From Agromyces albus (lineage in GTDB: Bacteria; Actinomycetota; Actinomycetes; Actinomycetales; Microbacteriaceae): 64,000 bases of DNA. A program made the translations under genes and the position numbers. Where the stretch lies: contig NZ_JAUSWX010000001.1 of NCBI RefSeq assembly GCF_030815405.1, positions 3,720,001 to 3,784,000 of the forward strand. The letters run 5' to 3'. Every line of letters begins with the position of its first letter. Positions within the stretch are counted from its first letter, which is position 1. Below, one piece after another: positions 16,839-25,574 of this stretch. Under the pieces are notes generated by a model that searched no databases, was not told the DNA's origin, and was given only the letters and a program-made list of their open reading frames with translations.

Positions 16839-17013
16839 CTAGCCCCCTAGCTGCGTGTCCGATTCGATTCTAGCCCGCGAAGGCGGATTCGGACCGTCGC
16901 ACGCGCGTGCGGATCGTCGGATTCCAGACGGGCGCCGACGAGCGCGCTCGGGCGCCACCGGGCGCGCTGACGCCGTCTGCTGCTCTCTCAGCCGCCTCGC
17001 TTCGAATGAGACG

Positions 17014-17634
17014 TCATGGACACGGCGGCCCGAAGAGCAGGCCGAGGAGTCCGTCCGGCTCGTCGCATTCGTCGGCCCGATCGGGGGCGCTCGGAGTCTC
17101 GGCCGGGCTCGCCGGGGCGGGTGCGGTGCCAGGTTGCGGTGGCTCGGCTGCTCCCGGGCCGGCCGGCGGCACGACGGGCGCCTCGGTCACCGGAGCCGCC
17201 GGCGCTTCGGGCCGCGGTGTCGGGCTCGTCGGACTCGTCGGACCGGGCGATGGCCGCGGCCCCGGACTCGCGACGACCGGCGCAGAGCTGCTCGGCGTCG
17301 TCGGATCGCTCGGCGTCGGGCGGCCGGTGTCGACGATCGTCGCCGCCCCACCGTCGGGCCGCGGTGCGCCCGCGAAGGGGATGAACGCCAGCGCGCCGCC
17401 GATCATCGCGACCGTCGCAACCGAGACGGCGGAGATCAGCACGCGCGCGCGGCGTTCGAACAGCCACGCGGCTGCGGCCAGGATGCGCGATTCGACGGAT
17501 GCCGCAACCGGGGTCGCGGCTGCCGCGCGCCGCGCTCGGCGACCACCTGCAACTACCGTCTCAGCCGCCGGCGGCGCAGCACGACGACCGCGGGGTCGAC
17601 GCATCGGCTCGTGGCGCTGCTCCCAGTCGGACAC
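17014..17634 (-). CDS. Hypothetical single-pass membrane protein with Pro/Thr-rich tail
   Basis: A 206-residue protein that I do not recognise. A basic, Arg-rich cytoplasmic N-terminus (about residues 1-60) leads to one membrane helix (RVLISAVSVATVAMIGGALAF, about 72-93), followed by an extended extracytoplasmic tail rich in Pro, Thr, Ser and Ala (SPGPTSPTSPTPRPE) and ending with a short Cys-containing tail (DGLLGLLFGPPCP). I chose the GTG at 17634, which has GAGGTGAG 4-5 bases upstream; the frame is open to 17682. The tail resembles a cell-wall-spanning linker. The gene stands alone between the beta-lactamase-like gene and the helicase gene. Confidence 0.65.
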   Translation of the reverse strand: MSDWEQRHEPMRRPRGRRAAPPAAETVVAGGRRARRAAAATPVAASVESRILAAAAWLFERRARVLISAVSVATVAMIGGALAFIPFAGAPRPDGGAATIVDTGRPTPSDPTTPSSSAPVVASPGPRPSPGPTSPTSPTPRPEAPAAPVTEAPVVPPAGPGAAEPPQPGTAPAPASPAETPSAPDRADECDEPDGLLGLLFGPPCP

Positions 17635-17779
17635 GTGCTCACCTCGCCTCGTCGTCGCTGCGCCACCCCGTTCGGGGGGCACGGCATCCTACGAGGATAC
17701 GCAGCGATGCGTCCCGACTCCATCCCCGGGACCCGCCGCGATGCTCGTCGGCCGGGGCCGATGCCGTAGGGGAGACGCG

Positions 17780-19102
17780 CTATGCGCCCGGGCTGGGGCG
17801 CAACGCGGCGCCGATCTCCCGCGACGCCCCGGCCATGAAGCGCTCGACGTTTCGGTCGACGATGATGTCGCTCGGACGCAGCGGCCGCGACAGGTACAGG
17901 CCCTCGAGCGAGGTGAGCCGGCTGAGGGCGACGTAGGTCTGGCCGGGACTGAAGACGCGTTGGCCGAGGTCGACGATCGCCGCGTCGTAGCTTGCGCCCT
18001 GCGACTTGTGGATCGTGACCGCCCAGGCGAGGCGCAGCGGGAATTGCGTGAACTCGGCGACGACCTGCCGCTCGAGCTTCTTGCGAGTGGGATCCCACGT
18101 GTACTTGAACTTCTCCCACGTGACCTGTTCGACCTCGTGCTCGTCGCCGTCGATCTCGACGCGCACGGCGCGCTTGAGGTGCGTCACCGTGCCGATCGTG
18201 CCGTTCACCCAGCGCTGGCCGTCGGGACCGATGGCGTTGTCGTTGCGGAGGAACATCACCTGCGCGCCGATCTTCAGCTCGAGCCGCTCGTCGGCGGGGA
18301 ACGCCCTGCCGCCGAAGTCGCCGTTCACGTCGGCCTCATTCGCCTGCGAGGTGCCGGGCAAGCGGTGAAGCTGCGTCGCATTGATGCGGTTCACCGTGTC
18401 GTTGCGAGTCGCCAGCGTGATGGCGCCGTGCTCGGGCAGCGGCCGCCGCGCGCCGATGCTGTTGAGCACGCCCGCGATCTCGGCGGTCACCATGCCATGT
18501 CGCACGGCATTCAGCATGAGCTTGAACTCGTCGTCGTGCTGGCGGTGGATCTCGCCGAGCTCGAAGATCCTCAGGTCGGCCTCGCGCCAGACCTTGGCAT
18601 CGAAGAACCACATCGACTCGTAGGTGTCGGCGAAGTAGGCGCGCTCATCGCCGTCGCCCGGCACGGGGGCGAGTTGGTAGGGGTCGCCGAAGAGCACGAC
18701 CTGTACTCCGCCGAACGGCTCATGGGGGCGCTGCCTCGCCTGGCGCAGCGAGCGGTCCATCGCGTCCATCAGGTCGGCGTTCACCATCGACACTTCATCG
18801 ATGACGAGCGTGTCCATCGCGTTGAGGATCTTGCGCACCGCGTCGTTCTGGTCGATGGCGTGATCGGCGACGACCCCGATCGGCAGCCGGAACAGCGAAT
18901 GGATGGTCTGACCGCCGACATTGAGCGCGGCGACCCCCGTGGGCGCGCAGATGACGATCTGCTTGCTCGTGTTCCAGTTCAAGTGGTTGAGCAGCGTCGA
19001 CTTGCCGGTGCCGGCACGCCCGGTGACGAACACGTGCTCGCGGGTGCCCTCGATGGCTTGGAACACCGCGGCCTGTTCGCGGGAGAGGGTCACGTTCTGC
19101 AC
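17780..19102 (-). CDS. Pif1/RecD-like superfamily 1B DNA helicase
   Basis: A 440-residue ATP-dependent DNA helicase of the Pif1/RecD2-like type. It shows motif I GRAGTGKST (Walker A), motif Ia APTGVAALNVGGQTIHSLF (typical of Pif1), motif II LVIDEVSMVNADLMD, motif III VVLFGDPYQLAPV, and motif V/VI AVTIHKSQGASYD and TYVALSRLTSLEGLYL. There are no extra domains. It probably unwinds 5'-to-3' at forks, hairpins or R-loops. The frame is open to 19183; the GTG at 19100-19102 is chosen because it has GGAAAG upstream and the extra N-terminus is low-complexity. Confidence 0.9.
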   Translation of the reverse strand: MQNVTLSREQAAVFQAIEGTREHVFVTGRAGTGKSTLLNHLNWNTSKQIVICAPTGVAALNVGGQTIHSLFRLPIGVVADHAIDQNDAVRKILNAMDTLVIDEVSMVNADLMDAMDRSLRQARQRPHEPFGGVQVVLFGDPYQLAPVPGDGDERAYFADTYESMWFFDAKVWREADLRIFELGEIHRQHDDEFKLMLNAVRHGMVTAEIAGVLNSIGARRPLPEHGAITLATRNDTVNRINATQLHRLPGTSQANEADVNGDFGGRAFPADERLELKIGAQVMFLRNDNAIGPDGQRWVNGTIGTVTHLKRAVRVEIDGDEHEVEQVTWEKFKYTWDPTRKKLERQVVAEFTQFPLRLAWAVTIHKSQGASYDAAIVDLGQRVFSPGQTYVALSRLTSLEGLYLSRPLRPSDIIVDRNVERFMAGASREIGAALRPSPGA

Positions 19103-19262
19103 GACGGTTCTTTCCGAAGAGCTGGCGGATGCCGCGAGTCGGCGCCGCGCGGCGAGTGCGCCCTTGCGCGGGCGCGATCCCACTGTAACCCCGCTCCGGT
19201 GTGCGATCTCCGGGCCTGGGGATATCGCGGGCTCGATCTGCGACCCCGCATAGACTGTGCGG

Positions 19263-20309
19263 GTGGGGAGCTCTCGCGTGCGTGGCGGACGGGTGTCACC
19301 GCTGGCCGTCGCCGCATGGGCAGGGCTCGCGGTGCTCCTCGCCGGCGCCTTCCTCGCGGCCCTCGGCGGTCTGAACCAGACGATCTACGGCGCCTCGAGC
19401 TTCGTCGAACGCTATCTCGAGGCGATCGCCGACGACGACATCGCGACCGCGTCGACCACTCCCGGGGTCGCGCTCGACGAGGCCGAGCTCGAAGAGCTCG
19501 GTTTGCCCGCGAACATCTCCACCGCGATGCTGCGTTCGGGGGTCATCGAGGCCGGCCCCGAAGACGTGCGCATCCTGAACGACGAAACGCTCCCCGATGG
19601 CTCCCACTCGGTCACGGCGAGCTATCGGCTCGAGGCCGCGATCATCGAGTCCACCTTCGACGTGCGACCCATCGACCCGCTCTACGGTTTCCTCGATCGG
19701 TGGGAGTTCGCGGTCAGCCCGCTCGCCGTCATCGACGTGACCGCCGCCCACAACCCGCTCTTCACCGTCGGCTCGCTGTCGCTCGACACGCGAGCGGCGA
19801 AGTCCGGCGAGGAGCTCGCCGCGTTCACGCAGGTCACCCCTTACCTCGCGATGGCACCTGCGGCCTACGAGTTCCACTACGACTCGACGTTGCTCGACGC
19901 CCCGCACGTCGCGGTGCAAGCCGAGGCGTCGGTGCGCACGTCGGTCGTCGTCGACGCCCAGCCGACCGCCGAGTTCGTCGATCGCGTGCAGGTCAAGGTC
20001 GACGAGTTCCTTCAGGCGTGCGCCGACCAACCGGTGCTGCAGCCCACCGACTGCCCCTTCGGCATCGAGATCGACGACCGTGTCGTGAGCGAACCGCAGT
20101 GGAGCCTGGTCTCGATACCCGTCGTGACGCTCACGCCGGGCGAGTCGTCGTTCGAGATGCCGCCCACCGAAGGGGTCGCACACATGACCGTCGAGGCGCA
20201 GTCCCTCTTCGACGGTGACTTCTACACCCTCGAAGAAGATCGGCCGTTCACGCTGGCACTCACCGCCGTGATCAAGCCCGACGGAAACATCGCGATCCAG
20301 CTGAGATGA
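19263..20309 (+). CDS. Hypothetical exported protein
   Basis: A 348-residue protein of unknown function. A single N-terminal membrane segment (LAVAAWAGLAVLLAGAFLAAL, about residues 12-33) is followed by a large acidic extracytoplasmic region with two similar beta-rich stretches, around IESTFDVRPIDPLYGFLDRW and SFEMPPTEGVAHMTVEAQ. Two Cys in CADQPVLQPTDC could form a disulphide. A TAGACT hexamer lies 6 bases before the GTG at 19263, so a leaderless start there is likely; a GTG at 19257 is the alternative. It is divergent from the helicase and convergent with gntK, and no partner is evident. Confidence 0.75.
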   Translation: MGSSRVRGGRVSPLAVAAWAGLAVLLAGAFLAALGGLNQTIYGASSFVERYLEAIADDDIATASTTPGVALDEAELEELGLPANISTAMLRSGVIEAGPEDVRILNDETLPDGSHSVTASYRLEAAIIESTFDVRPIDPLYGFLDRWEFAVSPLAVIDVTAAHNPLFTVGSLSLDTRAAKSGEELAAFTQVTPYLAMAPAAYEFHYDSTLLDAPHVAVQAEASVRTSVVVDAQPTAEFVDRVQVKVDEFLQACADQPVLQPTDCPFGIEIDDRVVSEPQWSLVSIPVVTLTPGESSFEMPPTEGVAHMTVEAQSLFDGDFYTLEEDRPFTLALTAVIKPDGNIAIQLR

Positions 20310-20324
20310 CCCCCGCAGGTACCG

Positions 20325-20867
20325 TCAGCGGCGCAACCCACTGAGCCCTGCGAGCGCGGCGTCGACGACCTCATCGATCGGGACTCCGAGCTCGACGACC
20401 ACGCCTGCCTCGTCGTCGTCGAGCGGCTCGAGCGAACGGAGTTGCGAGTCGAGCAGCGACGCGGGCATGAAGTGCCCCTGCCGGGCTCCGAGCCGCGCTG
20501 CGAGCAGTGCCCGGTCGCCGTGCAGGTGCACGAAGACCGTGTCGGGCGCGGCGAGCCGGATCCGGTCGCGGTAGCGCCGGCGCAATGCTGAGCAGGCCAC
20601 GACCTTGCCGGTTCCCGATGCCGCAGCGAGGGTCGCCCCCACGAGGTCGAGCCAGGGCCGGCGGTCGTCGTCGTCGAGCGGGATGCCGTTCGACATCTTC
20701 TGGATGTTCGCGGGCGGATGCAGCTGGTCGCTGTCGGTGAAATCCGCTCCCAGGCGTGCAGCGAGGGCCTCGCCCACGGTCGACTTGCCCGAGCCGGCCA
20801 CGCCCATCACGACGATCCGCGCGGGCGCGGACTTCGCGCCGGCTGCGGCATCCGCCGGCCGGTTCAT
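20325..20867 (-). CDS. gntK: Gluconokinase
   Basis: A 180-residue kinase that phosphorylates gluconate to 6-phosphogluconate, feeding the pentose phosphate pathway. It has the P-loop MGVAGSGKSTVGEAL, DFTDSDQLHPPANIQKMSNGIPLDDDDRRPWL (the gluconokinase substrate segment), ACSALRRRYRDRIR and FVHLHGDRALLAARLGARQGHFMPASLLDSQLRSLE, all typical of the GntK family. The ATG overlaps the stop of the CopD-CtaG gene by 4 bases. No gluconate permease or regulator is nearby, and the pairing with a copper/cytochrome oxidase assembly protein is unusual. Confidence 0.93.
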   Translation of the reverse strand: MNRPADAAAGAKSAPARIVVMGVAGSGKSTVGEALAARLGADFTDSDQLHPPANIQKMSNGIPLDDDDRRPWLDLVGATLAAASGTGKVVACSALRRRYRDRIRLAAPDTVFVHLHGDRALLAARLGARQGHFMPASLLDSQLRSLEPLDDDEAGVVVELGVPIDEVVDAALAGLSGLRR

Positions 20868-22837
20868 GATCTGCTCTCATCGTGCTCGGCGATCGCCGCG
20901 AGCCGCGCGTTGTACGCCTCGAGTTCGGCGTCGCCCGTGCGGTCGGCGTGGCGGTCTCGGCGTCGCGACTCCTTCTCGTCGCTTCGGGCCCACTGCATCG
21001 CGACGGTGATCGCGAGTGCCACCGTGGGGATCTCGCCGATCGACCACGCGATGCCGCCGCCGAGCTGCTGATCGACGAGCGCGTCGGTACCCCAGCCCAT
21101 CGCGCCGTACCAGTCGGCGAGCAGCAGCCCGGTGCCCGACATGATGGCGAGGCCGAAGAAGGCGTGGAACGCCATGGTGCCGAGCAGCAGCACGAGCCGG
21201 AACGCGTGCGGCAGCCGGTAGGGCACGGGATCGATGCCGATGAGCGATTGCACGAAGAGGTAGCCGGTGATGAGGAAGTGCACGATCATCCACTCGTGGC
21301 CGATGTGGTCGAGCATCGTCCAGCGGAAGAGCGGCGAGTAGTAGAACACCCACAGCGAGCCGGCGAAGAGCAGCGCCGCGACGATCGGATTCGCGATGAC
21401 GCCCGCGAACCTGGAGTGCACGGCGAGCATGATCCACTCGCGGCCGCCGCGACTGCCGTCTTTCCTGGGACGGATGGCGCGTGCTGCGAGGGTGATCGGC
21501 GCGCCCGGCACGAGCAGCACGGGCACCGCCATGGTGAGCACCATGTGCGCTCCCATGTGCGCGGAGAAGAGGTACTGCTCGTACACGTTCACGCCGCCGC
21601 TCGTGATGTAGGCGAGCAGCAGCAGGCCCGCGACCCAGAGCACCGTGCGGTAGACCGGCCAGTGGTCGCCGCGCTTGCGGAGCCGGCGCACGGCGACGAG
21701 GTAGAAGAAGATGCCGAAGCCGCTCGCGAGCAGCCAGATGAGGTCGGGGCTCCATTCGGTGAAGAACCGGTACCAAACGGGCCACGGCGGCAGCGGCTCG
21801 CCCGTGAGGATCTCGGCGGGCGTGCGGGCGAGCGAACCCGTCTGCTCGGGCACGGGGGTCGGCGTGCGGGCGAGGGCCGCTGCGACGCCCGACGCGAGCC
21901 CCATGAAGGCGAGTTCGGCGACGACGAGCACCCAGAACGCCGGCTGCCGCCCCTCCCCTGCCCCCACGATCCGCCCGATCAGGAACCGCCGCTGCGCCGC
22001 GCCGAACAGGCCGAGCGCGATGAGCGCCGTGACCTTCACGAGCACGAGCGAGCCGTAGGGGGTGCCGAGCTCGTCCCACGTGCCGATGCGCAGCGCGGCA
22101 CTCGCATACCCCGAGAGCGCCACGACGATGAAGCAGATGAGGGCGACCGTCGAGTAGCGCGTGAGCACCACCGGCAGCCGGTCGATGCCGAGCTCGCGGC
22201 GCAACAGCACGATCGTGACGAGCCCGCCCACCCACACGCCCGCGAACACGAGGTGCAGCCCGAGTGCAGTGATGGCCTCGGAGTGTCCGGCTGCCCCGGC
22301 GGCGTGCCCCTGCTGGGCGAGCGGGACGAGGGCCGCGACGGCCACCACGGTGACGAAGACGAGCGCCGTCTGGTTGCGTACCGCGAAGCACAGCACCGTC
22401 ACGGCCGCCGCGATGAGTGTCGTCGTGAGCCACGCCTGGCCGAGCGGAATGGTCGTCGCGAACTGGCCGACCTTCTGCCCGAACGACTCGCTCAGGTCGA
22501 AGGGTACCGCGGTCACGACCAGGAACGTGAAGAACCCGGTCGCTGCGCTCGCGACGGTGAGCAGGGCTGCGGATGCCGCGGCCACGTCGAGCGCGAGATC
22601 GAACTCGCGGCGCTCGGGGGTGAGCGCCCACACCGCGAGCACGAGCGCGCCGAGCATTCCCGCGGCACCGAGGTTCACGAGCAGCTTCGCGACCGGCACC
22701 CCGAACCGCGCGATCGGGCCGGGGTCTTGGATGAGGTACGGCTCCGCTCCCCCGCCGTAGGCGAGGCCGGCGAACGTCGCGAGAAGCGCGACGGCGAGGA
22801 GCACGGCAGGGCCGAGCACGCGTACGGAGCGGGGCAC
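20864..22837 (-). CDS. CopD-CtaG fusion: copper uptake / cytochrome c oxidase assembly membrane protein
   Basis: A 657-residue polytopic membrane protein. The N-terminal half is CopD-like (helices to about residue 320; LHLVFAGVWVGGLVTIVLLRREL with the conserved His/Trp) and the C-terminal half is the CtaG/caa3-type oxidase assembly domain (VYEQYLFSAHMGAHMVLTMAVP, HIGHEWMIVHFLITGYLFVQSLIGIDP), with His clusters suited to copper. This CopD-CtaG bifunctional form is known in actinobacteria. The tail after about residue 620 is charged and cytoplasmic (DEKESRRRDRHADR). The GTG start at 22837 has TAGGCT 6 bases upstream (possible leaderless start). It is coupled to gntK downstream. Confidence 0.9.
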   Translation of the reverse strand: MPRSVRVLGPAVLLAVALLATFAGLAYGGGAEPYLIQDPGPIARFGVPVAKLLVNLGAAGMLGALVLAVWALTPERREFDLALDVAAASAALLTVASAATGFFTFLVVTAVPFDLSESFGQKVGQFATTIPLGQAWLTTTLIAAAVTVLCFAVRNQTALVFVTVVAVAALVPLAQQGHAAGAAGHSEAITALGLHLVFAGVWVGGLVTIVLLRRELGIDRLPVVLTRYSTVALICFIVVALSGYASAALRIGTWDELGTPYGSLVLVKVTALIALGLFGAAQRRFLIGRIVGAGEGRQPAFWVLVVAELAFMGLASGVAAALARTPTPVPEQTGSLARTPAEILTGEPLPPWPVWYRFFTEWSPDLIWLLASGFGIFFYLVAVRRLRKRGDHWPVYRTVLWVAGLLLLAYITSGGVNVYEQYLFSAHMGAHMVLTMAVPVLLVPGAPITLAARAIRPRKDGSRGGREWIMLAVHSRFAGVIANPIVAALLFAGSLWVFYYSPLFRWTMLDHIGHEWMIVHFLITGYLFVQSLIGIDPVPYRLPHAFRLVLLLGTMAFHAFFGLAIMSGTGLLLADWYGAMGWGTDALVDQQLGGGIAWSIGEIPTVALAITVAMQWARSDEKESRRRDRHADRTGDAELEAYNARLAAIAEHDESRS

Positions 22838-22882
22838 CGAACCAGCCTAGACGGCGCTGCCGTGAGCGGCCCCGGCGACGAC

Positions 22883-22915
22883 GAAGGGACGCTCGGCTTG
22901 CGCCGGCGCCCCTTC
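22883..22915 (-). terminator. Hairpin terminator downstream of the HU gene
   Basis: GAAGGGACGC (22883-22892) pairs with GCGCCCCTTC (22906-22915) with a single mismatch and a 13-base loop. It lies 15 bases past the HU stop codon and before the CopD-CtaG gene, both leftward. Confidence 0.6.
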
Positions 22916-22929
22916 GGGAGTCTCAGATG

Positions 22930-23217
22930 CTACTTGGCAGCAGCCTTGAGCTTCGAGCCCGCCGAGATCTTGACCGAGTGTCCGGCCGGGATCTCGATCG
23001 TGGCACCCGTCTGCGGGTTGCGGCCGGTGCGAGCGGCACGCGAGGTGCGCTCGACGGCGAGCCAACCCGGGATCGAGACCTTGGTGTCGTTGCCCACGGA
23101 CTCGGCGAGCGCCTCGAAGAGGCCGCCGAGCACGGCGTCGACGGTGGCCTGGCTCTGCCCGGTCGATGCAGCGACCTTCGCGACGAGCTCGGTCTTGTTG
23201 AGCGACTTGTCAGCCAT
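22930..23217 (-). CDS. HU family nucleoid DNA-binding protein
   Basis: A 95-residue HU/IHF histone-like protein that bends and compacts DNA. It starts MADKSLNKTELVAKVAASTGQSQ, has the GWLAVERTSRAARTGRNPQTG arm region (the conserved RxGRNPxTG DNA-binding loop) and the C-terminal KISAGSKLKAAAK. There is no long Lys/Ala tail of the mycobacterial HupB kind. The ATG at 23215-23217 is preceded by GAGGAGG about 8 bases upstream. The start gives the correct family N-terminus, while the frame is open to 23256. A good promoter lies upstream. Confidence 0.96.
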   Translation of the reverse strand: MADKSLNKTELVAKVAASTGQSQATVDAVLGGLFEALAESVGNDTKVSIPGWLAVERTSRAARTGRNPQTGATIEIPAGHSVKISAGSKLKAAAK

Positions 23218-23255
23218 TGAATGTCCTCCTCGGACCTTCGCTGTTCGGTACAGCA

Positions 23256-23284
23256 ATAGTGAGTTCTCGGGAACGATCGTTCAA
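23256..23284 (-). promoter_or_regulatory. Promoter of the HU gene with overlapping palindrome
   Basis: On the minus strand a -35-like TTGAAC (23279-23284) and a -10-like CACTAT (23256-23261) are 17 bases apart, about 40 bases before the ATG. A perfect palindrome GAACGATCGTTC (23271-23282) overlaps the -35 and could be a repressor site. Confidence 0.55.
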
Positions 23285-23433
23285 CCGCCCCCGTGGCCGA
23301 TCGGGCCGCCTTGAATGTAGCAGAGATCCGCGGAATCCCGCGGATTTCCGGATGCATCTCGCAGACTGGCTCCGGCGTGTCGCAGATGCCGGGCGCCCGC
23401 ACCGAGGCATCCGCGGTCCACAGGGACGACGAA

Positions 23434-23459
23434 AGGGGCGCCCCTTGCGGGACGCCCCT
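23434..23459 (-). terminator. Hairpin terminator of the rpmB-rpmG-rpsN operon
   Basis: AGGGGCGCCCC (23434-23444) pairs with GGGACGCCCCT (23449-23459) with one G-T pair and a TTGC loop, followed on the minus strand by CTTTCG. It starts 18 bases after the rpsN stop. Confidence 0.75.
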
Positions 23460-23476
23460 CTCGGCAAGGCTGTGGG

Positions 23477-23782
23477 TTACCAGCTCGACTTGGTGATGCC
23501 GGGCAGCTCGCCGCGGTGCGCCATGTCACGGAAGCGGACGCGCGAGACGCCGAACTTCGTGAGCATGCCACGGGGGCGGCCGTCGATGGCGTCACGCGAG
23601 CGCAGGCGAACCGGCGACGCGTCGCGGGGAAGCTTCTGCAGACCCTTGCGGGCCGCTTCGCGGGACTCGTCGGTGCCGTTCTCGTCGACGAGCGCCTTCT
23701 TCAGCTCGAGGCGCTTGGCCGCGTAACGGTCGACGATCACCTGGCGCTGGTTGTTGCGCGCGATCTTGCTCTTCTTGGCCAT
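23477..23782 (-). CDS. rpsN: 30S ribosomal protein S14 (zinc-independent, long form)
   Basis: A 101-residue S14 of the long, cysteine-free class. It starts [24 protein letters not shown], has the insertion typical of the C-minus form, the signature [20 protein letters not shown], and ends [11 protein letters not shown]. The zinc-binding CxxC pairs of the short form are absent. It is last in an rpmB-rpmG-rpsN operon, 3 bases after the rpmG stop. In several actinobacteria such cysteine-free copies replace zinc-binding paralogues in zinc starvation under Zur control; whether another S14 copy exists here cannot be seen in this window. Confidence 0.97.
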   Translation of the reverse strand: MAKKSKIARNNQRQVIVDRYAAKRLELKKALVDENGTDESREAARKGLQKLPRDASPVRLRSRDAIDGRPRGMLTKFGVSRVRFRDMAHRGELPGITKSSW

Positions 23783-23785
23783 GTC

Positions 23786-23953
23786 TTAGCGCTCCTCTCG
23801 GAAGTCGACGTGCTTGCGCACTACGGGGTCGTACTTCTTGAGCACGAGACGGTCGGGGTTGTTGCGGCGGTTCTTGCGGGTCACGTAGGTGTACCCGGTG
23901 CCGGCCGTGGAGCGGAGCTTGATGATGGGGCGGATGTCCTGCTGCTTTGCCAT
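23786..23953 (-). CDS. rpmG: 50S ribosomal protein L33 (cysteine-free)
   Basis: A 55-residue protein read directly from the minus strand: it begins [16 protein letters not shown] and ends [17 protein letters not shown]. The [18 protein letters not shown] core is the L33 signature, and the four zinc-ligand cysteines of the C-plus form are missing. Its ATG shares one base with the rpmB stop (TGATG), and rpsN follows 3 bases after its own stop, so all three are translationally coupled. Confidence 0.97.
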   Translation of the reverse strand: MAKQQDIRPIIKLRSTAGTGYTYVTRKNRRNNPDRLVLKKYDPVVRKHVDFREER

Positions 23954-24189
23954 CAGATCTTCTCCCCGCGGGCCAGGATGTCTTTCACGACGGACTCGAT
24001 GCCACGAGCGTCGATCACCTTGATGCCCTTGGCGGACACCTTGAGGGTGACGTTACGTCGAAGCGACGGCACGTAATAGGTCTTCTTCTGCACGTTCGGG
24101 TCGAAGCGGCGCTTCGTCCGGCGGTGCGAGTGCGAGATGTTGTGTCCGAAGCCGGGAACGGCTCCGGTCACCTGGCACACTGCGGCCAT
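23953..24189 (-). CDS. rpmB: 50S ribosomal protein L28 (cysteine-free form)
   Basis: A 78-residue L28: it begins [20 protein letters not shown], continues [29 protein letters not shown] and ends with the helix [21 protein letters not shown]. It has one Cys but not the paired CxxC zinc motifs. The ATG at 24187-24189 has GGAGGAAA about 6 bases ahead; the frame stays open far upstream without family sequence. It is first gene of rpmB-rpmG-rpsN. A hairpin lies just upstream of its ribosome binding site, and a Zur-like near-palindrome lies about 95 bases upstream. Confidence 0.97.
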   Translation of the reverse strand: MAAVCQVTGAVPGFGHNISHSHRRTKRRFDPNVQKKTYYVPSLRRNVTLKVSAKGIKVIDARGIESVVKDILARGEKI

Positions 24190-24208
24190 AGTGGTTTCCT
24201 CCAATACC

Positions 24209-24226
24209 GAGGGGCGGATGCCCCTC
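24209..24226 (-). promoter_or_regulatory. Hairpin in the rpmB leader
   Basis: GAGGGGC (24209-24215) and GCCCCTC (24220-24226) form a perfect 7-base stem with a 4-base loop, 20 bases before the rpmB start and just upstream of its ribosome binding site. It could be a leader regulatory element, or the terminator of the dehydrogenase operon that ends 180 bases upstream. Confidence 0.45.
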
Positions 24227-24283
24227 CCAAGGTCTCTTGTCTGCTGACGAATCCCCACGAATGCCCGCGATCGCTCGCGAAGT

Positions 24284-24300
24284 TCGATAGGGATTGTCGC
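24284..24300. promoter_or_regulatory. Zur-like near-palindrome upstream of rpmB-rpmG-rpsN
   Basis: GATAGGGATTGTC within this stretch matches 10 of 13 bases of GATAATGGTTGTC in the znuA-type promoter of the same window. It sits about 95 bases before rpmB. The match is real; Zur binding is inferred. Confidence 0.4.
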
Positions 24301-24303
24301 GGT

Positions 24304-24324
24304 CTGGGCAGTGGAAGTGCCCAG
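24304..24324. terminator. Small hairpin after the dehydrogenase operon
   Basis: CTGGGCA (24304-24310) and TGCCCAG (24318-24324) form a perfect 7-base stem with a 7-base loop, 84 bases past the stop of the Gfo/Idh gene. It may end the thuA-type operon, but there is no T-run. Confidence 0.4.
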
Positions 24325-24407
24325 CCAAAGGTCGATCTTATCAGGTTCGGGCGGTGCGGCCGAAACGACCCCTACAACGTCAACGAATCGACGCACTCCC
24401 GTGCGGA

Positions 24408-25574
24408 TCAGACCGCCGTCCAGCGGCTCTCGTCTGCGGCGCTCGCCTCGACCGCGGCCAGGACCCGCTGCACGCGGAGCGCGTCCGCGAACGACGGAGT
24501 CGGCTGCTCGCCATTCGCGATGGCCCCGACGAGGTCCACGACCTGGTGCGTGAAGGCGTGCTCGTAGCCGAGCCCGTGCCCCACCGGCCACCAGTTGCCC
24601 GTGTACGGGTGCTCGGGCTCGGTGACCTGGATGCGGCGGAAGCCCGCGTTCGGTTCATCGGCCGAGTCGTAGAACCACAGCGAGTTCATGTCCTCGAAGT
24701 CGAACGCGAGAGAGGCCTTGGTGCCGTTGAGCTCCACGCGCATCGCGTTCTTGCGCCCGAGCGCGAACCGGGTCGCCTCGAAGACGCCGACCGCGCCGTC
24801 GTCGAAGCGGGCGGTGAACATCGCGGCGTCGTCGACAGTGACCGCGCCCTTGGGCCCGTCCGTGCCGCCGTGGCCGCCGAGTCCCACGAAGTCGCCGCCG
24901 ACCGGACGCTCCTTGACGAAGGTCTCGAGCATCGCCGAGACCCCGGTGACGTTCGACCCTGCCACCCACTGCGCGGCGTCGATGATGTGCGCGCCGATGT
25001 CGCCGAGGGAACCGGAACCGGACTTCGACTTGTCGAGACGCCACGTCAGCGGCGCGTTCTCGTCGGTGAGCCAGTCCTGGAGGTACTGCGCGCGCACGTG
25101 GCGGATCGGCCCGAGCGCGCCCGATTCGACGAGACGCTTCGCGAGCGAGAGCGCCGGCGTGCGGCGATAGCTGAAGCCGCACATGGCGAAAGCGCCGCGC
25201 GCCTTCGCAGCCTCGGCGGCGGCCGTCATCCGCTCGGCCTCTTCCACCGAGTTCGCGAGGGGCTTCTCGCACAGCACGTGCTTGCCCGCTTCGAGCGCGG
25301 CGATGGCGATCTCGGCGTGCAGGTTCCCTGGGACGCAGATGTCGATGAGGTCGATGTCGTCACGTTCGATGAGGCGGCGCCAGTCGGTCTCGCTCGAATC
25401 CCAGCCGAGTTTCGTCGCGGCCGCGGCGACCCGCTCGGGGTCGCGTCCGGCCAGCGCGGTCATGCGGGGCGCGAGCGGCAGGTCGAAGAAGCGCGGCGCG
25501 GTCCGCCACGCGTGCGAGTGGGCCGCGCCCATGAAGGCGTAGCCGATCATGCCGACGTTGAGGGTTTCGCTCAC
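24408..25574 (-). CDS. Gfo/Idh/MocA-family oxidoreductase (ThuB-like)
   Basis: A 388-residue NAD(P)-dependent dehydrogenase. It starts with [19 protein letters not shown] (GxGxxG-type turn with substitutions), has the family's CEKPLANS active-site motif (about residues 90-97), [17 protein letters not shown], and a helix [16 protein letters not shown] with the D-x-x-x-H pair typical of catalysis. The GTG at 25574 overlaps the stop of the preceding gene in a GTGA arrangement and follows AAAGGGGAG. It is last in a LacI-ThuA-Gfo/Idh-Gfo/Idh operon. Known ThuAB systems oxidise disaccharides such as trehalose or sucrose; the actual sugar here is unknown. Confidence 0.88.
   Translation of the reverse strand: MSETLNVGMIGYAFMGAAHSHAWRTAPRFFDLPLAPRMTALAGRDPERVAAAATKLGWDSSETDWRRLIERDDIDLIDICVPGNLHAEIAIAALEAGKHVLCEKPLANSVEEAERMTAAAEAAKARGAFAMCGFSYRRTPALSLAKRLVESGALGPIRHVRAQYLQDWLTDENAPLTWRLDKSKSGSGSLGDIGAHIIDAAQWVAGSNVTGVSAMLETFVKERPVGGDFVGLGGHGGTDGPKGAVTVDDAAMFTARFDDGAVGVFEATRFALGRKNAMRVELNGTKASLAFDFEDMNSLWFYDSADEPNAGFRRIQVTEPEHPYTGNWWPVGHGLGYEHAFTHQVVDLVGAIANGEQPTPSFADALRVQRVLAAVEASAADESRWTAV

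Noticed and set aside
16907..20218. A 1103-residue plus-strand open frame
   Set aside because: It runs antisense to the Pro-rich protein and helicase genes and out of frame through the exported protein at 19263; no recognisable domain.
20882..23314. An 810-residue plus-strand open frame
   Set aside because: Antisense to the CopD-CtaG and HU genes; rich in Arg, Glu and His with no domain.
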